A DNA stretch of 64,000 bases, from contig JAXRKN010000045.1 in NCBI GenBank assembly GCA_038502055.1, positions 2,998,501 to 3,062,500 on the forward strand, written 5' to 3'. Numbering within the stretch: the first letter of the stretch is position 1; the number at the start of each line of letters is the position of its first letter. The notes beneath the pieces are model-generated. The model had not been told where the DNA came from and did no database searches. It saw nothing but the letters and a program-made list of their open reading frames with translations. The position numbers and the translations under genes are program-made. Shown in pieces: positions 1 to 13,600 of this stretch. Source of the stretch: Tanytarsus gracilentus (lineage: Eukaryota > Arthropoda > Insecta > Diptera > Chironomidae).

Positions 1-1640
1 CACATTGCTAAAATTCTTTTAAGGTTGAGAAAAAAAAGAAATTTTGTCTTAAGCCAATAAATAAATGACTCAATTCACACAAAGAAAGGTTTTTTGGGAA
101 TTTGCGCGTGTTAACTCATTTGCTGATTCTCAGACACACGGCAAAGAAAAGACTGTAAAATGATTGACCTTAACAGCCATTAAACTGCTCGTAAACTTTT
201 TTATATTGCTGCACAGCCATTAAAAAGTTTAAACTTAAATAAGAAGAGGATGAAATTGATGAACAACATGATAATTACAATTATGCACTTTATGCTAATT
301 AATTGCCATATCAATTTGTGGACAGTTATAGAATTTTATAAACAACTTCCTGATAGCACTAACGCAAAAAAATCAATGCCTTTAAAAGGTTCAATTAAAA
401 TTTTTGTAACGATAAAAAATCAAGGGTGAAAATTATTAATTCCATTTATATGGCATGGCAAATGATAATTTGAAATATTAAGTTAATGTCCCGTAACTTC
501 CGCATGACCACAACAGTACGAGTGTTGAAACTACACGCAAAATTAAGGAAAGCACACACAAAGCGTCTTTAAAGAGAGAAAAAAATATGCAACATCAATA
601 TGGCCATCGTAATATAAAGTTTAAATGTGCCGCTGCTGCTCGCCCGATAGTTTTCATTTTCATTCCTTGTGTGCTTCTTTTTATATATCTCTCTCTCATT
701 TTTTTCACGAGCATTAAATACGTGTACAATTTCTGCGTGCTATGAATAATTCATTAATGATATCGGTGGCCGGTTTCAACTCTGATTGAGAGTGTAGTTG
801 GTTTGTAATAATTTAATATTTATTTTCTTTTCGAGGGTTCTTTGAGGGAAAAGCCGAAATTTTATTTTTAGGGTTTTAGATAGGGAGAATTCGTAAACTA
901 AGTCACATTTTATAAAAATTATGTTTTTAATTTCACACTTCAAAAATTTCAAAATTTTATATAATTTTTCGAGTATCAAAATAATTTTTAAACTACCCCA
1001 AATATTTCCAATAATTGTCTCTTCTCGTGAATAATTCCCCGATTAAATGCTGATGGTGTTATACGAAATCAAAGAAGAACGTGGAAGGTAAATGTACTAA
1101 CACCATGAGAATGATATTAAATGAGTTCAATTTTTATATAAAACATTCATTTCTTTAATAAATTTCTAAACTTTCTCAATTAAGTTTTTCAAACAATTGT
1201 CATAAAAAAAGTTGCAATTACATTCTTAATCTTTAAGAAAAATTTTATTACTCAAAAGAAAAATAAAAAATAGAAGAATATTTGAATATTCTTTTTGTCT
1301 CCGCTCCGCGCTCATCGCATCATCTTTTTTTAACAATCCCGAAGGTAAAAACGAAAAATATATAAAACAACAACGAAAAAAAAATCATTTCAGCTCTCGA
1401 GCATAAATTGCAGTAAAAAAAGCAAATGGAGAAGAATATTGTGTATAGAAAAAATGAACTGTAATCGTAGTCTTCTTAATATCATTTTTTGCGCTTGCTT
1501 TTTTGCCCTCGTGGCTCATCTCGAGAGACTCACTCGATGCATAAAATATTTTTTTTTTGCATTTGTATCGATGCAATGAAAAATTGCATATTGAGCAGAA
1601 ATAAATGGAATGTTGAACTTATATATTTATATATATTTAC
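1..1640 (-). other. MTA1-like intron 3 (partial)
   Basis: AT-rich sequence downstream of MTA1-like exon 3. No open reading frame with family similarity and no inverted-repeat element was seen. Reading frames here are short and of low complexity. The next MTA1 exon, which should encode the rest of the BAH region and the ELM2 domain, is probably beyond the left edge. Confidence 0.6.
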
Positions 1641-4600
1641 CTATGGCTGGGTCTAGAACTGCTTGCGCCGCTTGTTCCTCACTCACAGGCGTTTTAAGCC
1701 ACATTTTTTTCAGTTTCATTGCTACTGGTGAGTCTGAATCTTCGGCTGTTGCCACTAGAAAAGGTTAAAAATGGAAATTTTTTTTCGTTGGTCTCTTTGG
1801 CAACTTTTTTATATGATTTATTTTTTACTGTCAAACTAACTACATCAAGAAAAGATAAATTGCTAAAATTTCATATTCATTTCGCTACATATATTGAGTG
1901 TAAAAAATAAAAACAGTAAGAAAAGAGAAAAGAATAGAAAATTAACCTGCAATAACCTCGAAAAATTTAGATGAAAAACTTTTTGGGAATTCCAAAGTTC
2001 TCAACCGATAAAATTTCTCGTTATGCTTGGCTAAACAACTAAATTTAATGATTATAAGAAACTCAAGAAATTTCTTGAGATTTTTTTAAAGAATTTCTAA
2101 ATGAAATTTTCCTAATTTAAATCTAAGCAAAAAAAATCCTGAACGAATTAATTTTCAATCATAAAAAGATCATTCAATAAATTTCAAGCAGTTACTTAAT
2201 GAGCATAAAACTAATTTAAATCTAATGTGAGTGTGTGCTTTAAATTCTTGTTCTTTTCTCATTGTTTCCCCAACATCCTCAGCTCGTGCATATGAACCGA
2301 AAATTAAATCTGCATGTGATGTGTGTGTGTGTGGAGAGTGAACAAGAGGAGGAGGAGAGAAAGAGAAACATGATACAAACTGCGAGCGAGCAATGTTTTA
2401 AAATTCAGGATGAGTGAGACGAGAGGAAGAGAATGAAGGCGCAGGATAAATGTTGTTGGATCAGCAGCAGCAGCAATAGCAACAACATGAGGTGGCGGTG
2501 GGAAATGAAAATTATGGATTTATTTATCTTTCCTACAAAACTAACTGACGGAGTGTGGGACAATCATGACGACTAAAAAGGGGAGTCAATGGGCGCTCTC
2601 TTTTTTAAGGGTGGATGGGGGAGAGAGTGAATTATGTTGGTAGAAAAAGAATAACCTACACCTAGCAAAATATAATACTCTCGAATAATTCCATATACAG
2701 AAAAAGCATTTTTGTGGGGGTGGTTTTGTGATGAGGCGCAAACCGGCAGCATAGCAGCGTGTGAGGGAAATTTTTGTATGTGAAAGTTTAGAGGTTGCAT
2801 GACACAGCGAGGACGATGGAGTGAGGTCGGTGTACGAAACGAAAAACATCATCACAGAGACGGTTTTGTCGCATATTTTAACTTGATTTCGAAGTACACT
2901 TCTGTACAAATGGGGGATGCTGTTGGATGGATGAATGGATGGTGAGTGAGAGAGAGAGAGAATCCAAGTACGACATTGGTGTGAGGTAACGGCTTTTTGT
3001 TTGTGATGTGGAGCAAAAACCTGTTTCTATAGAAACCATCGGGTTTAATCGAGGGGGTGGATTTTTCGACGCGAGAATTTAATTTTTTTTCGCCCTTTCA
3101 AGAATAATCAAAAAGACCATGCAGATTTGCTAATCATCTAAACTATTTTATGCGCATGTGGAAAAGTGATGCAATTTTAATTAAACGCAAATAAATTTGC
3201 TTCTTTCGCATCGAAAACCAATTGATCCTGTGTCCATCGTGAGTGCATGCTCTTCAATTTAGAAACGCACTAAATAATTCAATCTCTCTCTCATAACATT
3301 CTCGAGGTTCTCTGTAATCCAGAATATTTGGACGAATAATTAATTTACGGAGCATCTTTTGTCCAATCTTTCCCACTCAATCCTAAACAACCAAACGTGA
3401 CAGCATGTCTCTCTAATCTAGTTTATTTTTTTGCTCCTCACAGTCTCTCTCGAGCAAACTATTTGTGGACCTTTTATTTATTTATCTATTTAGAATTTGT
3501 GTACGACACAATGATTGTTGTTCATCTTTCTGGCTGTACATAAGGCACACACTCAGAAATTACTCGAACCTTAATCGCATTTATTGCGAAACATATATCT
3601 CTTGCCTTGTTAATTATCACGCTATTGCATCTAACTACACTCGAAAATATTTCAACTGTTTGTGTTTGTCGAATTTTCCACATGCAACAAAAGCATTTCT
3701 AAGCTTTTTGTGCTCAAAACTATCAAATTTCCACAAAAGGAATTTTGTCGATTGAAGTAGTTGAGGAAAATTCTAATCAAATTTTAATTTATGTACCATT
3801 CTAAGCGCATCATTTTGAATCATACAGATGCGCAGTCTATCATGATACAATGACATTTAAATATTACATACGTTAAAGAAATTACAAAATATTACTAAAT
3901 TTTTGACTACAACTAAATCCACTTGTTAAAGCTTTAAAAATACTTTTAATATCGTGTTGAGTGTGGGCGAGCCATTAATTTAAATTTTCAGCACCTGAGC
4001 ATGACACCTTCATCCCTACTTATTATTCCCACAAAATGAAGCTGTGCAAGTTTCTAGCGTCGTGAAAAAAAGAAGCTAATTGCTGTGGAGGACGAAAGTG
4101 TGTGCCTTTGTTCTATGACACAGCGATGGAATTCAATCAATGAAGTTTATATGGTGGCAAAAACAAAAAACTAGTGATTCCTGCTAAGGGCCATTGAACG
4201 AGCCATCGACCGAGAGAGTTTTAGAAGAAAAGTTTATAACACACACTTTTTTGAAAATTCGCTCAACTCTGGTTAAGCAAACGAGGCTATACGTTTGACG
4301 ACGATGTAGATTAGATGGGTGGTGAAATTGGTTGGATCGCACCGAGCGAGAACGAGAGGTAGTGATTAAAGAATGGTTTGAGTGTGCACAAGTGAGTTAT
4401 GAAAGTTGAAACAGAGCGAGAGAAGTACTCGAGGGGTGGGAGGTAGTCGAAAAATTTTCATTTCAATGCTGCTTAACTCTGTATTACACAAATATTTTTA
4501 TTTTCTCATACTTGAAGCGAAACACCTTACGACCACCCACTCACTCATTCCTCTTCCTCTATCAACCAAACGATTCATTCGTTTCTCTCCTTAACCAGGG

Positions 4601-7600
4601 CGGCTTTACTGCCATATCGCTCGGTGTCGTCGAAATATATATTTTTGGGATGTGCGGGTGATTTTTTTTGAAAGAGCAATTGAGTAGTTTGAGGGATGAT
4701 ATAGGGATATGGTTTTGAGGAGGGGTGAGATTGAAACATAAATATGTACATTTCCCTAAGACTAAAGTTGTATGCAGATGTTCTCGTATATGACACACAT
4801 ACACACTCACTTAGAAGCCACCGAAATAGGAAAAAAAGAATTCCATTTCTCTGAAACAGCAGAAAAGTTGTATATTATTTGGAAAAAAAGTGGGAAGTTG
4901 GGTGAAAATTTTCTTTCTTCTCTCGAGGATGCGGAATAGCGCTACTAGTTACTTTTTTGTGAATTCTTCCCACACACCAAAAACCTCATGAGAATTTCGC
5001 CGTTGAGATTTTCGAGGGTGATGCAATTTTTATGAAAAACTTTAATTTGGTTGTAAAAATTCGAGCGAAACTATTAAAAAGGTAATTTCTAATCTTATCA
5101 CAAAAAAATCACCAGATGTATAATAAAATTATTTGATCCATAAAAGAGACTCTCGGTGGTGCAATCAAAAAAATTAGCTTTGATAACAAATGAAAATATT
5201 CCAATCGATATATCCGACAGTAATTGTGCTATTTTTAAGGTTATATGGAGGAGCAGGCAAACGATATTCAATCTCTCTCTCTCTCCCTCTCTTTCGTTCA
5301 ATTTTTCCATGGTCTCGGAATGTGTCGTATACATAATATCCGTAACAACATCTTTGATGGTGACTGTACTTTTTTTTGTTTCAATGCCGTTTATTTTTTT
5401 CCAAATTCCATTTCTCTCGACTGGTTGAGAAATGAGACAAAGAATGAAAATTTAGCGAGATGAGCAGCATTAGCAATAGTCAAATTACGCTCTAATAAAA
5501 ATTATATTTTTTTCCTTCTGCGAAATTAACTTTTATGGTGTAATCTTGTCATGGTCGTTCGAGGTTATTAACATTAATTTCGCACACAAGAAAATCCCAT
5601 TAAAATTTTCAAGATGTGACCAGAAGTGAGAAGTGAATTATGTTTAAAACAACAAACAACGATGCAAATAACAATGAGAATTTAAGCGAATTCGGAAAAG
5701 GGAAAAATCAATTAAAAGGGAAGCGGCAATGTGTAATGCTTCTTTCGCAGCGATTAGAGTGTGCGTTCTTCAGGTTTCTTTTTCCTCTCACTCTCTTTTA
5801 TTTCTTTTTTTTCCTCTATTGCCATTGCTCTTTTGAGAATGGGTCTCTTCCACCAATACACATGTGCTTGCGCGCATGAAACTGATTTTAATGTACAAAA
5901 TATATATACAATTTTTGCCTTCTTCTGTTCTCTTTGTGTTTGATGATGTTTTTAAAGGGGGTTAAGTTGCGTACACACGATTATGATAAAAAAATAAATA
6001 AATAACTGAGATGAAATGAATATGAACAAAATTATTTTAACAATTATCATGCATGCATATTTCTAAGTGGCTAATTGATATCTTTATAAAAAAGTGGATA
6101 CTCACTTTGATGTTTATCAGCTAATTGTACTAGAGGCGTCGGTAAATCACGTCGTCGATAAAAGCACATTACTTTTGCTTCCACATTTCCAGATGGCGTT
6201 TTATTAAGTTCCTCAATACGCCGGATCTGATATGGTGACGATGATGATGTTTCAAAATACACATAATCTGAATTGCACATAAGAGAAGAAGAAGAATTTA
6301 ATCATATTTTCTTTTGTGATTTTCACTTCCACAATATTTTTCTTGGATTATAATCGAATGTGTGTACACGTCATTCATATTTAATTATCTATATCGATAT
6401 TATTGTTTGAGTTATAAATAATTCGAAAGCTACTTGATACAATTTCTTAGCACTTATCAGGTCATATACATTAAGCGTGACTATCTGATGGGAATTTCCT
6501 CGATGTTTGAAAAAATCTTAATTTAATATTTTCTGTTATATACTTGAGGTATATATGCTTAATTTATTTACTATTATATACTCAAGTATATAAAGTCATT
6601 TACTTAAATACAAGCCATAAACCTCTTAAATTTTTTAACCCCTTCAATACAATGAATAGCTTTATCAAATTAATTATTAGTCAGCCTGATAAACGCCATG
6701 TTTACACATTCCAATAAAATTCTTCGATTCAACAAAAAATAAATTAAAATTTCGTTAATTGGATGATGATAAAAAAAGTGTTCTTGCTGCATATTATTTA
6801 GCCATGCGGTGTGAAACAATTAACTGTACTTTCATTACGCAATAAATTTTCCAAAGCTGTTTACATCACAGTGTGGAAAGTGAGCATAATCTCGAAGAGA
6901 GAGAGAAACGACCCGTCTCGAAGTGTTAAGTAACAAATTCAATAAACAAAAGCTGCTGTTTGCCCTCAAATTTAGCGATGCACTGTGAATTGTTCCCAAA
7001 ACTTTCACTCTCGATCATATTTCTGCGGATTGTCGAGTTCCGACCAATTAATGATATTATATATAAATGCATTGATTATTAACCACCGCAATCAACGTCA
7101 TCAGCGAGTGTGTCAAAACGTCATACATACATATGAATTGTAAAACAATGTAATGCAGTACACAACGTTAAATATATATGTCGAGAGTGATAAAAAGGCC
7201 GTTAAAAAGTGCAGAGAAGTCTCACCACAGTAAATATTATTTCAATAATAGCCTTCCGAATCAACCGGAATTAATTAATAAACTCTACACCACTGATATC
7301 ATAAACCGATAATATGAAAACGAGAGAGAGAAAAAAAAATTATGTGCCAGTGGCTTTCCTGTACTCAATTTTTTTCATTTATTATTAAATTTTCATGCAT
7401 GGATGAAAATATTTTTTTAAATCGAATTAAAATTGATTTTTTTGGCTCCCTTTTCAAATGAAATCGAAAATCACCGATGAGGTTAAAAGAATACGGGATT
7501 AATGGTAAATTTTTTTTGTTTGTTGTGTCGAAGGATAACTTTTTTATTATTATGTGATAGCATCGAAGGGAGCTTTTTACAAAGTTCATAAACTCAGGAA

Positions 7601-10600
7601 ATTCGAGAAGGAAAACCTCAAGAAAATTGTCAAGTTTGTCTTCTCTTGTTTTCATACCGAGGGTAGAATCTTTATCATATTATTGTGACTATATGGGCGG
7701 CATTTAGAGAGAATGTAACCCCCCGCTTTTATGTTATTCAATTTAAATGCCAGTGGTCGATGAAAATATACACCCTTGAAAAGTTAGATAGATTTCAAAT
7801 CAAAATCTCCCTCATACACAAATTCAATCAACATTTCCAAAATACAATTGTCTTTTTCGGAATCATTTTCTAGTACACACACAAAGTATATTTGAACTAT
7901 TCTTGCTGCCACGCTTATTTTTTTTCCTCACATTATTTGGCCACCGAACATTGACCCCAATCTCACTCAACACAAAATATATTCTTATTGAATTTTATGA
8001 AAATATAGTTTGAGAGAGAGAGAAAGCGGAAATGGCTAATTAGAATTTTTAATTCATACTTTTTTGACAATTTTTCATGTGAGCAACTCTAAGGTCCCTT
8101 TTGTTTAAGCTTCTTTTTAATGGCACCGTACATCCACAGTTCATAGAGGAGAAAATTCTCATTTCGTTTCTATAGCGCAATTTTTGTGTTGAATTATTGA
8201 TTTTTCTTTACTTCATAAAGAGGGAGGAAGAAAAAAAATCGAAGGGGAGGTGGCGAGAAGAAAAAATTAAATCTCTTTTTTTAAATCAAACTTACGCAAG
8301 TTGACAATAATTACTTAGCGTGGTTGAGGCAAGTGCGACATTATAAAAATATTTTCATAATCATTATCACGTGAGCAAATCATAATTCTCCCTGTGTGAG
8401 TGCATGTGCAACAATTCAAGTCATTCAGCATTATGGTTTTCTTGTTCGGTGTATTAAATTTATTCACACACGCTCACATGTGAGCATATAAAGCTGGCAG
8501 CAGAGGCATTGTCAAGGAAATAATTTTTTTATGCAACAGTCGTTCTGCAAGTTGTAAATAATTAATTAATCACTTTCCTGACAGATGAGAGAGAGAAAAT
8601 GAGATGCCATTGAGTGAAAGTTTAGGAATGATAATGGGGGAGTGTTAAGCAGTTGGGTGACCCAATTAACAACAACGTCGACCGACAGATCTACTGAAAT
8701 TGATATGGCATGGAGGTAATGAGAAGTACAAGCACCAAGAGGTGTGTAATTAGCAACACATGAATGCATCATGCAGAGACAACCGAGTGAAAAATTGACA
8801 AACATCAAAGTCACAATATCGCGACTTTATTTTTTTTCATTTGAGTCATCGTGATCGCTTAACGATTTCTTCCACAAAAAAAATTTCGGGTGAAAAAGTG
8901 CTGAATATTTTCTCGGTTTATAATCTTCTTCTTCTTCTTTCTCCATTTTGCTCATTCGCGGCATTCGGTTGAATTTACGAAATTAATTAGACACAAGTAC
9001 GCGAGTATTCGTGCAGCGTAAATACCTGAAGCAATTTACACAATATAGAGTGAGAGCATATTAATTCAGTCAACCGATAACGACTGTGATGAGGCAAACA
9101 CGGAGAGCACATAATAGCCCTGCATAGTACATTATGTATAAACGAACATTTAGGTTCTCCATACGAGGAAATCATTCAAAAATTACATACTTTTAAAAAC
9201 GGTCAAATGTTCATAATCAAGCTCACATTAAAGCAAAAAAAAAATGTATGTGAGTCATAAATGAAGATTAACATGACATTTACTAGCGATGATTCCCAGC
9301 ATAGCCACGCACACAATCGCGCAAAACTCGTCGAAGGAAAAAAAATGAAACAGTAGAAGAAAAATTGCGCCATCGAACTTGTAAGACAGATGCAGCGACA
9401 TTTTAATTTTTTACAATTTTTATGTGTCACGATGTGTACAATTTCTTATCACCATTCGAATACAAAATGCGAGAGAAAGAGACACAACTAAGCTTATTCA
9501 ACACGTCATTACTTTATAAATTTAATTTTTAAATTAATCCAGAAAATTCTTATCGTGTGCAAATTAAAAAAATATCTAAACGTCATCGAAAAAAAAACAA
9601 GAAAAAATATAAAAGTTCAGAAAAAATTTCCTATATTTGAAAAGTGAATGAACACGGGAGGAAAAGAAAAAAATTAAAAATCGTTCTCGTTTTATTTTTA
9701 ATGGAATGATTCATGAGTGACGTTCCAAGACGACGAACATTAAAAAAAGAAATAAGAGAGCGTAAGGATGAGAAGGTCAAGGACAAGCAAGAATATCTAA
9801 GAACTAGTTTTTCAAGATTCTATTTTGAAAGTGGATTAAATTTAACCTAATTCTCTAACAAACCCCGCGAGTTCACAATTTTTAATCGATGGAAGATACT
9901 TTTTGCATACATTCCTCTCGCATACAGTTTATAAAAATAGATAAAAAGTTTTTCTTTTCTCTTTCGATCAAGCTATGCAGTACCTAAATACTTGCAGAGC
10001 GTCTCTTAATAATTGGATCGTTTTTTTTTGTAATTAGTCGTCATCTAGAAGAAATCGAGCAGAGAATTTAAGGTGAGAAAAAGAGGAAGAATAAAAAGCA
10101 TGGTGAGAAATATAAATCCTCTTGTTAAACGATTACAAGAGAGACTTTATACACACGTATATATAAATTGAAACAGAGACGAATCTGTGGCGAAAAAAAC
10201 ACTACAACTATTTGTTGTTGATCTAAACGAGGTTTCAATGCACGAAATCGATCTTCTTATTCTTCTTTGCTTTTTTCTCTCTTTTTCTGTCTCTGTTAAA
10301 GTTCTTGTGCCGCTCTCTCTCTCTCTGTTCCTTCTTCGAATTTAAAAGCGTACCCAACGCTTACAGAGAGAACGCTGTAACGACCGGCTATTTGTTTTAC
10401 ATTTGCCTTCCATTTAAAAGTGTTCTTATTCTGAATATTGCCCTCTTACTTTTCAATTTTACTCTCGGTATATATGTTAAGTGGATTGGTGAGGTGAAGA
10501 GAGAGAGAGGTCTCGCACTGAATTATTGATAATGTTGCATTGCATTTTTTTATATGAGACCATCTCCACGCACCATTTTGGTTATCTATCTTTCAGTTTT

Positions 10601-13600
10601 TTTTTTGTTTCTCAAATAAAGTGTAATGACATATGGGGGACGCAAATAGCAAATAAAGTTTTCAAAGCAGTAGTCACGGTTCGATAGCTTAAAAGAAATT
10701 ATTTTTTTTAGCGTGGGTCGATTTTATTAATACACACGTTGCGAGGTAAAATGTGACACTTTTCAATAAAACACACTGCATGAGTTAGATAGCAGCTTGT
10801 TATTAGGTTTCAATCAAAAAAAAAATTATCATTGTGACCTTCAAAATTCATCTCGTAGCGTTCTCATAGTTTAGTTCAAGTCCAGCAAAATAAAAATCGC
10901 TAAAATGAAATTCCGCATTCTCACACTCGACGTGGAACAATGAAAGAGATACACACATTTGAGTATTGGGCCAAAAAAAGAGCTTCTATTTGTCGAGCGC
11001 GAAATGTGATGGTAGACGATCCTCATCAAACGTTTTAACGCAAATCTAAACTCACCAACAATTCTCTTCATTATGTGATCATTGACTTGATTCGCGGATT
11101 TAAAAAGAAGAGCCAAAGCAGTAATAGCAGCAGAGAAATGAATTAATGCCTTTTACACGAAAAAAAAATACTGTGTGTTGTATGGTCGTCGTCGCAAGTG
11201 GAAAGAAAAAAAATTCCACATTATTAACGCCATGAAAAATTATTATTGAATTTTTATTTTGCTTGAATCGACAAAAATAGATTGACACAATTTGAGTTCG
11301 CAAATGAAATGTGAAGATAATAATAAGCGAGTGCTTTTCAATGTGGATAGTTTTTAGAGAAAATTTTCGATAGTAATTAATTTAATTTAATTTTTTCAAT
11401 GGCAACGCCGTCGAGAGGCACACACATATTTTTCCCTGACATTCTCGCGTGTATACAGAAAAAAAACTTCTTTCTGGTTCAACGAGATTTTTCCATTCAC
11501 AATCGCAACACACACTCACAAAAAGCAGTCCTCAATTGGAGACGGCGCTGATTTAGGGTGACCAGATGGGTTTTTAGAAATTTTATAATTTATAATGAAT
11601 TATTTAAGCCTGCGTGGGACATGAAAACCGTTGAAGCCGTAAGATTAAATAAAAGTATACTTTTTGTATACAATTGTCTATTGAAAATACATTGAAGCCG
11701 AGATTTAAATTTTATTTGTATGAGAATTTTTTGAATTTTAACGGTAACATTTGGTCATGTCCCACGCAGGTATTTAAGAAGTCCTTAATTTTTTGAAAAA
11801 ACAAAAATCTAGTCACCCTAAATTGAATCTAATTTTTTTAAAGCGTGTACTACATCTCTGTATCTCGTCACAATAATCTTCAAGTCGCTCTTCTCTTTCT
11901 TATCGCTGAGGTTCGAATCTTATCACACAAAATAAATCTGAAAATTGATTTATAAATCAAAAACTGCAAGTTGCTCGAGTCGCACATCCAGAATTAGCGA
12001 TTGTTCTCGACGAGTTCTTCTTTATGTGCCGAAATAATCGACGACACGACTCTATGTGTGATGTACATCAAATTGCTAGTTAGTGTGCTTTATATCGTCA
12101 TCGTTCTCGTTTTTAATGATCATGAAATCATTTTCAACTTAAAAAATACATTCGGAATGTGTCAATGATCGATGATAAGAGTGAAGCGAGAGGGAATAGA
12201 GGCATCACAATCATTTCTTTCTTTTTCTTTTCTCTTTCTGTATATTTCGTGATGCCACGCCATGATTATTTTTTTTTTCGCGTGAAATGCAGATGTTGCT
12301 TATCAACTTTTTTGTTATTCTCTTTACACTGATAGACAGTGTTGCAACTATGTGTCCTTAAAATATTTCTAAATTGCTGGAAATTTCCCTCATCGAACAA
12401 CATTTGATAATATTGTGAAAGTACAAAATTGTACAGCACTTTAAAATATATTTATACAAAAGTGAACAACAAGAAGAAGACGGCCAACCGATGATTTTGT
12501 GTTTTCCTAATTTTAGAGACAGATAGATGTACACAATTTCAATTCAAACGCCAACGAGAGAATAAAATAAATTTTAATGCATCTCTGCAATGTAAATTTG
12601 TGCATCGAGTATCTAACGATGCCGATTTTGTTATATACATATTCGCATATTATATGCAGACAATTGGAGTTTTCATGGAGAATCGAAGTAAATAATATAT
12701 TGAATGTTTAAATGCATAACTAAAAAAAATCGTGCGACGGCTATAATACTAAAATTTTGTTGTTGTTATGATAAGCGATTTAGAAGGAAAAATAAATTAT
12801 AGCGAATAGTCCATTTTGTGTGTGCACCTCTCCGCACTCGTATTTTACAAGCTTGTTCTTACGAAATGAATGTATATCGAATATATATATGGAGAGAAGA
12901 GAAAACAATGAAATACACATAATTTTCAATCCAAAACCGTGTATAGAATGGGAGACTGAGAGGGAGAGAGAGAAAAAGAACATGGAAGCATTTTGCCATC
13001 CGACTACGACGACGGCGGGTAAGCAGCATTAAGGGAATCGACACATTAAAAAGTCGCCATCATATCTTTTTATTTTTTTCTTCGGGGAGGGGGCGAGCAT
13101 CATCGAAAGGGTTCAAAGTGTCTTTTCAACTAGACAAAAGTTTCGAGTGGAAAAAAAATCTTTTTATGCACATACTCCATATTAGATTTCTCACACGAAT
13201 ATTCTCCACATATAAATTAATTGTATCGCATTATCCACATTACTTCTCTCTTAAAGCGCTGTCGTCGACGATACATACTTCAACCCTCGCTGTGAGACGC
13301 GATTAATATGCACTTTATTAAAACAAATATATATAAATACATTTCCATCGCAACAAGAGCACGCAATCAACTAGCATTTTTTTAATGTTCGATTTCTTTT
13401 TCCATTCCGCGGTGAATTTAGAACACTTGACTTTTTTTAATACATTTTTTTCTCCTCTTCATCCATATTATATTATATTTTTTCTCTCGCTCATCTATGG
13501 GCCTTCGTTATATCGTTTATTTTGCCTCTTTTATAATTTCATGAATAATTTAATCACTTGGTGTTTTTTTGGATGGGTTTTTTCTTTTCTTTTTCACTGT

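Noticed and set aside
2573..2909. Minus-strand frames of 75-107 codons
   Set aside because: Overlapping frames in the same simple-sequence region, low-complexity translation, no splice support.
8460..8510. TATAAAG next to the CTCACATGTGAGC palindrome as a promoter
   Set aside because: No coding sequence follows within splice distance; chance motif in an intron.
11901..11925. GGTTCGAATC resembling a tRNA B box
   Set aside because: No A box or cloverleaf-compatible stems within the preceding 60 bases; no tRNA gene can be built.
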